Under the pieces are notes generated by a model. That model searched no databases, was not told the DNA's origin, and worked only from the letters and a program-made list of their open reading frames with translations. From Homoserinimonas sp044769865 (GTDB lineage: Bacteria; Actinomycetota; Actinomycetes; Actinomycetales; Microbacteriaceae), in assembly GCF_044769865.1 (NCBI RefSeq), contig NZ_JBIZWA010000001.1, forward strand, positions 62,001-126,000: a stretch of DNA of 64,000 nucleotides, given 5' to 3'. How positions within the stretch are numbered: position 1 is the stretch's first letter; each line of letters opens with the position of its first letter. Position numbers and translations under genes: made by a program. Below, in pieces: positions 57,513-64,000 of the stretch.

Positions 57513-59108
57513 CTACCTTCCGTAACGCTGCCGCAGGTCGGCCTTGCGGATCTTGCCGCTCGCGGTGCGTGGGAACTCCTCGACGAAGACCACGTTCTTC
57601 GGCACCTTGTAGCGCGCAACCCGCCCCTGCAGGTAGTCACGCACGGCCTCCTCGCCCAGCTCACGGCCCGACCGCAGGCTCACGATCGCCCACGGCACCT
57701 CGCCCCACTTGTCGTCGGGCACGCCGATGACCGCGACGTCGGCGACGGCATCCAGCTCGCGGATGGCCTGCTCCACCTGCGCCGGATAGATGTTCTCGCC
57801 GCCGGAGATGATCATGTCCTTGAGCCGGTCGGAGATCGTGAGGAAGCCATCACCGTCGCGGTAGCCGATGTCACCCGTGCGGAACCAGGTGCCGTCGGCA
57901 TAGGCCTCGGCCGTGGCATCCGGCCTGTTCCAGTACTCGCGGATGACATTGGGGCCCGACACCTGGATCTCGCCCGGCTCCTCTCCCGCGACCTCGGCGC
58001 CGTTCTCGTCGATGATGCGGATGTCGGTGAAGAAGTGCGGAAGGCCCGCGCTGCCCGCCTTCGCCCGGCTGCGTGCCGCGGGGATGCTCGTGACCCCGGG
58101 GGCCGTCTCGGTCATGCCGTAGCCGCCCGAGAAGGCGAGGCCGCGTTCCTCGTAGGCGTCGATCACGCGGAGGGAGACGGCTGAGCCGCCGCAGGTGAGC
58201 TGCCGCAGGGACGAGAGATCGGTGGATTCCCAGTCGGGGTGCTCGCACAGCAGCTGGTAGGTCGTGGGCACGCCGCTCATGCTCGTGACGCGGTGCTTCT
58301 CGATCGCCGCGAGCACCCGGCTCGGGTCGAACCTCGGCTCGAGGACCAGGGTGCCGCCCTTCAGGAGGGTCGGCAGCAGGCCCATGCCGAGCGAGGCGAC
58401 GTGGAACAGCGGGGAGATCATGAGCGCGACCTCGTCGCTGCGGTAGTCGTAGTCGACGAGCACGTTGAGTGCGTTCCACGTGAGGTTGCCGTGCGTGAGG
58501 AGCGCGCCCTTCGGGTTGCCCGTCGTGCCGGAGGTGTAGAGGATGATCGCTGCGTCATCGAGCGAGACGGGAACGTCGATGCGCTCGGGTGTTGCAGCGT
58601 CGATGAGCGACTCGAACTCCTCGACGACGACGCGCGCGGATTCTCCTGTGGCGTCGCCCGTCGCGTCATCGAGCGTCGGCAGCGACGCGGTGATGGGGGT
58701 GCCGAGGCCGTTGTCGTTGACCGTGATGCGGTGGGTCACGGGTGAGGCTGCGACGCCCCGCGCCGCGACCGCGTCGAGAGTCTCCGGGTGAACGAGGATC
58801 GTGCTGCCGGAGTCATTCAGGCCGAAACGCAGCTCGGGGGCCGCGAGTCGTGCATTGAGCGGCACGAAGACGGCGCCCAGGAGGGTCGTCGCGAAGAGGG
58901 TCTCGATGAAGGCAATGTGGTTCTCACCGAAATAGGCCACCCGGTCACCACGATTGACGCCGCGGTCGCGCAGAGCGACTGCAAGCCGCTCGACCCGCGC
59001 AATCAACTCAAGGTAGGTCGTGCTGTGACCGGCGAAGACGATCGCCGGCTTCTCTCCGGACTTGTTCCTCCGCCGTTCCAACCACGAGCCGATCCCCTGA
59101 TTCAGCAT
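57513..59108 (-). CDS. Fatty-acid--CoA ligase (AMP-forming)
   Basis: 531 residues. 'IILYTSGTTGNPKGALLTHGN' (P-loop), 'GGYGMTETAPGV', 'WFRTGDIGYRDGDGFLTISDRLKDMIISGGENIYP' and C-terminal Lys in 'FPRTASGKIRKADLR'. It activates a carboxylic acid to its CoA thioester; acyl-CoA for the nearby ole operon or for beta-oxidation is a reasonable inference. ATG 59108 has AAGGGTGGG 5 nt upstream; an in-frame ATG at 59129 lacks a site. A strong promoter with a palindrome in its spacer lies upstream. Confidence 0.9.
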   Translation of the reverse strand: MLNQGIGSWLERRRNKSGEKPAIVFAGHSTTYLELIARVERLAVALRDRGVNRGDRVAYFGENHIAFIETLFATTLLGAVFVPLNARLAAPELRFGLNDSGSTILVHPETLDAVAARGVAASPVTHRITVNDNGLGTPITASLPTLDDATGDATGESARVVVEEFESLIDAATPERIDVPVSLDDAAIILYTSGTTGNPKGALLTHGNLTWNALNVLVDYDYRSDEVALMISPLFHVASLGMGLLPTLLKGGTLVLEPRFDPSRVLAAIEKHRVTSMSGVPTTYQLLCEHPDWESTDLSSLRQLTCGGSAVSLRVIDAYEERGLAFSGGYGMTETAPGVTSIPAARSRAKAGSAGLPHFFTDIRIIDENGAEVAGEEPGEIQVSGPNVIREYWNRPDATAEAYADGTWFRTGDIGYRDGDGFLTISDRLKDMIISGGENIYPAQVEQAIRELDAVADVAVIGVPDDKWGEVPWAIVSLRSGRELGEEAVRDYLQGRVARYKVPKNVVFVEEFPRTASGKIRKADLRQRYGR

Positions 59109-59157
59109 TGAATCCCACCCTTCGGGCATGGCGTATTCGCGCCCCACACGCTAACGC

Positions 59158-59176
59158 CCCGACCGCCATGGTCGGG
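59158..59176 (-). promoter_or_regulatory. Hairpin at the start of the acyl-CoA ligase leader
   Basis: CCCGACC and GGTCGGG are perfect 7-bp arms around GCCAT, placed where transcription from the promoter at 59211-59183 should begin. It may stabilise the 5' end of the mRNA. Confidence 0.35.
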
Positions 59177-59182
59177 ATTCAC

Positions 59183-59211
59183 ACGGTATTTTCAATCATT
59201 GAGTTTGTCAA
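59183..59211 (-). promoter_or_regulatory. Sigma-70-type promoter of the acyl-CoA ligase with spacer palindrome
   Basis: On the minus strand, consensus -35 TTGACA (59211-59206), a 17-nt spacer and -10 TACCGT (59188-59183). The spacer contains TCAATGATTGA, a perfect odd palindrome, a likely repressor site. The -35 overlaps the stop codon of the FtsK-like gene. Confidence 0.7.
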
Positions 59212-62171
59212 CTAACGCGGTCCGGGATCTGGACCCTCCGCGCGGTGCCGTCTGGATCGAGCGCCCACGCGCCGCCGGGCCGTCCCGAGAGGGGCGGCGG
59301 CAGGAGAGACTGACTGGAGACGAGGCGAAATTCCGAGACCGTGCACCGATCGAAGAGCACGGTGCCCTTCAGCCGAGCGCTCGGGAACGCTGACCATGCC
59401 GCCTGCCATTCCGCGGGATCCCCGAGGGCAAGCGGATGCTCGCCCTGCGCCCAGAGCGACGTCGCCTCCTGGGGCGAGCACAGGGCGCGTCCCGCACCGC
59501 GTGCCAATCCTGCGATCGCCGTTCGTCGCGTCGTCACCACGGCGGATACTCCGTCGCCCTCTCCCAGCCCGCAGGGCACACGAGTCCGGAACGGCGGCAC
59601 GACGAGCGCATTGGGCGCGAGGGCGACCTGCACCTGCGCACCGCGCCAGCGTCCACGCCCCGCCGGCGCCGAGCCATCGTGATGGGCGCCGTCGCCGCCC
59701 GCCATGACGTGTTCCTGCCGCGACGGGAGTCGCAGGAGCAGTCGGGAGTCGAAGAGGGATGCGAGGGCCTGCATCGAGGGAGTCAGCCGCTGCGCCGCGA
59801 CGGCGCAGTGCGTCGCCGTCGCTGAGCCATCGCGCAGCACCATTGCGACAAGATCCAGGAACGCCCCCGCGTGGCTGTCGGGGAAGCGGGCCACGAGGCC
59901 GTCGAGGTCATCGAGCACGAGGATCCGGTGCCGCTCACCACGGTGCTCGGCTGCACCATCCCGGAGAGCGCTGAGCTGGTCCCACGCGAGTTCGACATCG
60001 GATCCGATGTGCACGAGCTGCAGTCCGGACTCCCTCGCACCTGCGGCCACGGCGGCGAGCGCCGCTGACTTTCCCGAGCCTCGGCCCCCGAGCACCAGCA
60101 GATTGCCATGCTCAGTGGGGCACCACTTGGCAATGGGCTGGCGTTGCTCCTCCGGCAGGTCTGTGAGCCCGAACGGGATGGCCGGGCCTGCCGAGGCGGA
60201 GACTTCTTGCGTCGTCAGCACATCGTCCCACGCGATGCGGGCGGGAAGCGGAGGCAGCCACGGCCGGCGTGGCCGAGCCGTTCCCTCCCACCGCTCACCG
60301 AGGCTCCGCACGAGTTCCTGTGACGCGAGCGCCACCTGCGTCAGCACCGGCTCGTCGCCCGCGACGCTCACAAGGCATCGGCCGACCGGATGGCGCGGGA
60401 GCGACGCGGCGGCATCCGTGCCGACTACCGCCACACTGTCCTGGCTGTTGTTGACGCGGAGTGACAGTCGCAGGGCACAGTTGGCCAAGATCGCGTCGCG
60501 TACGACGCCGCCGGGCCGCTGCGTGCACAGGATCAGGTGCATCCCGAGGGATCGGCCACGCGCGGCGATGTCGGCGAACACCGGCTGGAGCTCGGGAAAG
60601 TCGGCGACCATGGCGGCGAACTCGTCGACAACGACGACGAGGCGTGGCAGTGCCACCTCGGGGCCCAGCTCGTCGATCGACCGGGCTCCCGTGCGCGCAA
60701 GCACGTGTTCGCGGTGTCGCACCTCCGCCCTCAGGCTCTCGAGGGCACGTTCGGCCGCTGCATGGTCGAGGTCCGTGAGAAGGCCCACGCTGTGGGGCAG
60801 CGTGTCGACGCCCACGAAGCTCGAGCCGCCCTTGAAATCGACGAGCAGGAAGCTGACCTCCTCTGGCGAACGTTGGCGCGCCATCGAGAGGATCCAAGCG
60901 ATGAGCAGCTCACTCTTGCCGCTCCCTGTCGTGCCGCCGACGACGGCGTGTGGGCCGTCCGCGACGAGATCGATCGTGACACGGCCTGCGGCACCCGCGA
61001 GGAACGTCGCGGCGAGCGATCCCCGCCCGGTGCCGGAGGTCGAGGTCCCCGCCGCCGCCGCCGACATTGTCCACAGCGCAGCGAGCTCGACGGAATCCGG
61101 CACCGCTCCCCCACCGACGGCGAGGCCCTCCTCCTCGGCGGCTGCCATGAGTGTCGCGGCGAAGCGGGCCGCATCGACCGCCGAGACGAAGTCGGCCCTC
61201 ATGGTGCGCGGCACGAGGGGCACCCCGTCGGCGTTCAAGACTCCGAGCTGCGGATGTCGCAGCATCCGGAGTTCGCCGCCCGAGACCTCGATGCCGACGC
61301 GGCATTCGCGGGGCAGCTGCTCGATCGAGTCGGCGACGACGACGGGGATGCGAACGGGCGCATCGCCCGGCCGCTGCGGCGGAGCGAGGAAATCGAGCCG
61401 CAGCCCATCGTGGCCTTCACTCGCGACGAAATGCGGGAGCGCACGATGCCACGCCTCAAAGCCACCGCGGAGTTCGAAGAGCGAGGGCGGGAGTGAATCG
61501 GCCAACTGCACGGCGACGGCTCGCGCAACCGCACGGGCCGGCACACGCGAGCCGCAGATGCCGATGCCAAGCCGCGCATCGACCGAGACCGGCGCACCCT
61601 GCAGCCTCGCGGCCTCCTCTCGGAGCGACACGAGCGCGAGGCGGCCCTCGTCGTGCTGGCCGTGCGCCGTGACTCGCCGCCGCAGCCACCGGCGCCCGAC
61701 AGGCGCGTGCTGCACCTCACTCACGCCCGCGGCCTCTCCCGTCACGCGGATGCCACTCGCCCGCTCCCCGAAGCCCAGGACGATGGGCATTTCCCCTGCG
61801 ACCAAGCGCCAGCGCTCCGCATCATGCAGCGCGGCGGGAAGCAGGGAACTCGCGGCGCGCAGGCTTCGCCGCAGGCCGTCACGGAGCCGGTCGTGTTCCA
61901 CGAGTATGCGCTGGCGCGTTGCCGCGACATCCGCCTCGAATCTCCGCAGCTCGCGCCGGAGTCGTCGCCGGCCCTGCACCCGCGCATCGATGAGGCTGCC
62001 GAGCGCCACGAGTGGCCCCAGCACAGCGAACATGAGGGCGAAGGGTGAGCGTGTGAAGAACCAGAGCGCGAGCGAGGCGACGACAGGAGCGAGTGTCGCG
62101 AGCACCGGGAAGCTGTAGGGCTCGGGAGGCTGGGGCGGGCGCGGCAGGGCGATGTCTCGGGGTTCGATCAC
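59208..62171 (-). CDS. FtsK/SpoIIIE-domain ATPase, EccC-like (type VII secretion)
   Basis: 987 residues. Two N-terminal membrane helices (about 20-65) are followed by a first FtsK/SpoIIIE ATPase domain with Walker A 'GGTTGSGKSELL' and Walker B 'PRLVVVVDEFAAM', and a second domain with 'GGRGSGKSAAL' and 'ILVLDDLDGL'. Two membrane helices plus tandem ATPases is the EccC/EssC layout, not that of chromosome-segregating FtsK, which has four helices and a gamma domain. EccC normally has three ATPase domains; here two are clear. It is likely the motor of a type VII-like secretion system. The gene starts at GTG 62171, 91 nt after the FHA gene. Confidence 0.82.
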   Translation of the reverse strand: MIEPRDIALPRPPQPPEPYSFPVLATLAPVVASLALWFFTRSPFALMFAVLGPLVALGSLIDARVQGRRRLRRELRRFEADVAATRQRILVEHDRLRDGLRRSLRAASSLLPAALHDAERWRLVAGEMPIVLGFGERASGIRVTGEAAGVSEVQHAPVGRRWLRRRVTAHGQHDEGRLALVSLREEAARLQGAPVSVDARLGIGICGSRVPARAVARAVAVQLADSLPPSLFELRGGFEAWHRALPHFVASEGHDGLRLDFLAPPQRPGDAPVRIPVVVADSIEQLPRECRVGIEVSGGELRMLRHPQLGVLNADGVPLVPRTMRADFVSAVDAARFAATLMAAAEEEGLAVGGGAVPDSVELAALWTMSAAAAGTSTSGTGRGSLAATFLAGAAGRVTIDLVADGPHAVVGGTTGSGKSELLIAWILSMARQRSPEEVSFLLVDFKGGSSFVGVDTLPHSVGLLTDLDHAAAERALESLRAEVRHREHVLARTGARSIDELGPEVALPRLVVVVDEFAAMVADFPELQPVFADIAARGRSLGMHLILCTQRPGGVVRDAILANCALRLSLRVNNSQDSVAVVGTDAAASLPRHPVGRCLVSVAGDEPVLTQVALASQELVRSLGERWEGTARPRRPWLPPLPARIAWDDVLTTQEVSASAGPAIPFGLTDLPEEQRQPIAKWCPTEHGNLLVLGGRGSGKSAALAAVAAGARESGLQLVHIGSDVELAWDQLSALRDGAAEHRGERHRILVLDDLDGLVARFPDSHAGAFLDLVAMVLRDGSATATHCAVAAQRLTPSMQALASLFDSRLLLRLPSRQEHVMAGGDGAHHDGSAPAGRGRWRGAQVQVALAPNALVVPPFRTRVPCGLGEGDGVSAVVTTRRTAIAGLARGAGRALCSPQEATSLWAQGEHPLALGDPAEWQAAWSAFPSARLKGTVLFDRCTVSEFRLVSSQSLLPPPLSGRPGGAWALDPDGTARRVQIPDRVS

Positions 62172-62262
62172 CCCATGAGCACAGCATTCGTGGCCGCGCT
62201 CGAAGGCCCGCTCCGAGCAGAGCGTGGAGCCGAGCCGCGGATGCGCGCGGTGGAGGAGCGGA

Positions 62263-63528
62263 TCAGCTCACGACGAAGAACTGCTCGCCGATCTCGACGC
62301 GGCTGCCGCGCACGACCCGGTACCGCTTGTCTGCCTCGCACCGTCGAGGGGCGGCATCCGGTTCCTTGAGCACGGTGCCGTTGCCCGAGAAGCGGTCCTT
62401 GATCCAGAAGACTCCCGCCTCCTGGCCGAACTCGAGGTGCGTCTTCGACACCGAGCGCCCCGTGTCGAGCACGCGAACGAGCTGGTCGAAGAACTCCCCC
62501 GGCTCAGGACGCGGATTGCGACCAACCAGGCCGGTGCCATAGACGGTCACGCTTTCACCCGTGCTGAACTGCAGCACGAACCGCTCCCCGCCGCGGCGGT
62601 GCACGATGCGGGTCGCCTCGACGTCCTCATCGTCTGCGTCGGCTGAGGTGACGGGCGCGGCCGGGCGCCGTGATGCCGCGGGGCTCACGAGAGGAAGTGC
62701 GACAGGAGTGCTCGATACGGCCTGGGGCGGCTCCACGACGGGCGACGCTACGGCCGGAGCCGCCGAGCTCGCTTCCGCGGCGGGCTCGGCCGGGGGCTGT
62801 GCATCGGCGACACTCGTCGGAGCTGAGCTCTCATCCACAGGCGGCGACGGCACAGGCGACGACGGCACAGGCGACGACGGCACGGGCGACGACGGCACCG
62901 CATCCTCCACCTGTTCGGGCCGGGCACCGGGAGGCGACTGCACGAAGACCGGCATGGTCGGGAGAGGAGTCGCAGCGGCTGGAACGCCGGGAGCCACGAG
63001 TTCGGGTGACGTGCTGGGCGGCATGCTGGGGGCAGCCGGCGCAGGCTCGGCGCGACGCGTGTCGATGACCCCCGTGAAGGCGGCGGTGACGGACTTCGAG
63101 ACAGAGCCGCATTCCCCGCAGAAGATGTCGCCGGGTCCCATCTGGCTGCCGCACTGCTGACAGGTGAGCGGGTTCCTCACGACAGGCGCGGGAGCGGGAG
63201 CAGGTGGCTCGGGTCTGGCATCACCCGTCACTTCGTCGGGCGACGTCTCGGTCGCAGCCGCCGATGCGGCATCGACCGCCGCCTCAGCCTCGGCCGAGAG
63301 GGACCATCCCTGGCTTGCGGATGCGGCGTCGCGCTGTGGCGTGGGCGGCGGCGGCACAAGACCTGCCTCTGCCGTGGGCGTTGCCGCCTGCGGGGTGGGT
63401 GCCTGCCCCGATTCCTCGGCGGGTGGCGGGGGCGTGATCGCGTCAGCGGGGGCGCTCACACGACGACCGCACTCGCCACAGAAGATCGCCCCGCGCGGCA
63501 GCGCGGTGCCGCAGTGATTGCACGTCAT
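62263..63528 (-). CDS. Zinc-ribbon and FHA-domain protein
   Basis: 421 residues. Two zinc ribbons: CNHCG...CGECG at the N-terminus and CQQCG...CGECG at about 122-142. A long Pro/Ala/Ser linker follows, then a C-terminal FHA domain (about 325-415) with 'GTGLVGRNPRP', 'SVSKTHLEFG' and 'DRFSGNGTVL', i.e. the Gly-Arg, Ser-x2-His and Asn-Gly phosphothreonine-binding residues. FHA proteins often accompany type VII ATPases and are read by Ser/Thr kinases; a link to the kinase at 53.2 kb is speculative. The ATG overlaps the upstream stop (ATGA). Confidence 0.85.
   Translation of the reverse strand: MTCNHCGTALPRGAIFCGECGRRVSAPADAITPPPPAEESGQAPTPQAATPTAEAGLVPPPPTPQRDAASASQGWSLSAEAEAAVDAASAAATETSPDEVTGDARPEPPAPAPAPVVRNPLTCQQCGSQMGPGDIFCGECGSVSKSVTAAFTGVIDTRRAEPAPAAPSMPPSTSPELVAPGVPAAATPLPTMPVFVQSPPGARPEQVEDAVPSSPVPSSPVPSSPVPSPPVDESSAPTSVADAQPPAEPAAEASSAAPAVASPVVEPPQAVSSTPVALPLVSPAASRRPAAPVTSADADDEDVEATRIVHRRGGERFVLQFSTGESVTVYGTGLVGRNPRPEPGEFFDQLVRVLDTGRSVSKTHLEFGQEAGVFWIKDRFSGNGTVLKEPDAAPRRCEADKRYRVVRGSRVEIGEQFFVVS
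62849..62893 (-). repeat. Three 15-bp tandem repeats in the FHA-protein linker
   Basis: GGCACAGGCGACGAC occurs twice perfectly and once with a single change, encoding PSSPV units on the minus strand. Confidence 0.7.
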
Positions 63529-64000
63529 GTGAGGCGTCTCTCTCGGGAAAACAATTCCTTGAGACTATAGCCAGCGAGCGATCGGAGCGAGACTGTCGCC
63601 TTGAACCGTTCCCAGCGGGTGCGGGACGAGGCGATCCCCTCCTCGAGATCGCGGACCGCGAGCCACACCTGTCTCGCCTCGTCGTCGTCCACCCGCTCGG
63701 GCGCGAACACAGCACGGTCGGCGACGGATGCCAGCACGAGCGGCTGCACTCCGCCGACGGTCTCGGCAACCTCACTGCGGGTCGCCGACTTCGGCACGGC
63801 ATAGCCATAGTCGACAACGATGTCCTCGAACTCGCGCCACCCGCCGCTGACGCGGGCCGCGGCGGATGCTGCCCGGTGGCGCAGGTACCGGCGGCGCGCC
63901 TTCGCAAGGAGGACGGCGAGGAACGGCGAAAGCAGGACGAGCAGCACGCCCGCGACCCACGCGAGCACCTTGAGCGCGGCGAGGAGGACGGCCATGAGGG
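63525..64000 (-). CDS. Partial membrane protein, possible C-terminus of a transglutaminase-like protein
   Basis: The reading frame is open to the right window edge and ends at TGA 63527-63525. Visible residues: one hydrophobic helix (LLAALKVLAWVAGVLLVLLSPFLAVLL), a basic stretch (AKARRRYLRHRAAS), and a soluble tail containing 'GWREFEDIVVDYGYAVPKSATRSEVAETVGG'. This tail resembles the cytoplasmic end of TgpA-like membrane transglutaminases found beside type VII-like loci, but the catalytic domain would lie outside the window. An internal ATG at 63995 could also be the start of a 156-residue protein. Confidence 0.55.
   Translation of the reverse strand, partial: LMAVLLAALKVLAWVAGVLLVLLSPFLAVLLAKARRRYLRHRAASAAARVSGGWREFEDIVVDYGYAVPKSATRSEVAETVGGVQPLVLASVADRAVFAPERVDDDEARQVWLAVRDLEEGIASSRTRWERFKATVSLRSLAGYSLKELFSRERRLT

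Noticed and set aside
62155..62180. GGGG-TTCGATCA-CCCC resembling a tRNA T-arm
   Set aside because: The loop is 8 nt and no acceptor, D-arm or anticodon arm can be built around it. It is the start of the EccC-like gene.

Overview
This 64 kb window is chromosomal DNA of a high-GC actinomycete, most likely a member of the Microbacteriaceae (inference). The evidence is the GC-rich codon third positions, frequent GTG starts, short ATGA/GTGA gene overlaps, the housekeeping gene set, and many genes whose start codon sits 6-9 nt after a TAnnnT hexamer (leaderless transcription, typical of actinobacteria). No rRNA, tRNA, CRISPR array, prophage or complete insertion sequence was recognised.

Layout. 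1-5.9 kb: 3' part of a luciferase-like monooxygenase, a protealysin-type M4 metallopeptidase with its emfourin inhibitor, rpsO, a PlsC acyltransferase, a lysoplasmalogenase, a short-chain dehydrogenase and a NERD-domain protein. 6-12.4 kb: a run of minus-strand genes (membrane protein, PrsW-like protease, HelD RNA-polymerase recycling ATPase, acyl-CoA dehydrogenase-like flavoprotein, esterase). 12.4-24.5 kb: aspartase/fumarase, a Gln-rich DUF2510 membrane protein, a SNF2 helicase, a FAD oxidoreductase with a C-terminal Rieske domain, an M20 peptidase, and a secreted/anchored group (SGNH hydrolase, glycerophosphodiesterase, CAP-domain protein). 24.6-31.3 kb: a deoxyribose-phosphate operon (SorC/DeoR regulator, deoC, a full-length ALDH and a half-length ALDH) divergent from a ROK kinase, then a CynX-type MFS transporter.

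31.3-45.7 kb is the translation cluster: ribF, truB, rbfA, infB, ylxR, nusA and proS on the minus strand. It is broken up by plus-strand panE, mutY and an AGCS amino-acid symporter; rimP, normally just upstream of nusA, is absent. 45.9-50.6 kb is a complete long-chain olefin pathway (oleA, fused oleBC, oleD). 50.6-57.5 kb holds ispG, rseP and dxr (MEP isoprenoid pathway and site-2 protease), a plus-strand Ser/Thr kinase plus lipoprotein pair, an FKBP lipoprotein and OsmC. 57.5-64 kb has a fatty-acyl-CoA ligase and the edge of a type VII secretion-like locus (EccC-like FtsK/SpoIIIE ATPase, zinc-ribbon/FHA protein, and a partial membrane protein running off the window).

Notable non-coding structure: a 90-nt nearly continuous hairpin at 16495-16584; two competing hairpins, one of which hides the infB ribosome-binding site; a 62-bp near-palindrome and a 46-nt hairpin flanking a membrane-protein gene near 43.2-43.9 kb; a four-copy 21-bp tandem repeat upstream of proS; a perfect 16-bp palindrome between the deo operon and the ROK gene; and a probable frameshift at the end of the M4 peptidase gene. 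The hexamer GCATCC/GGATGC appears several-fold over-represented.
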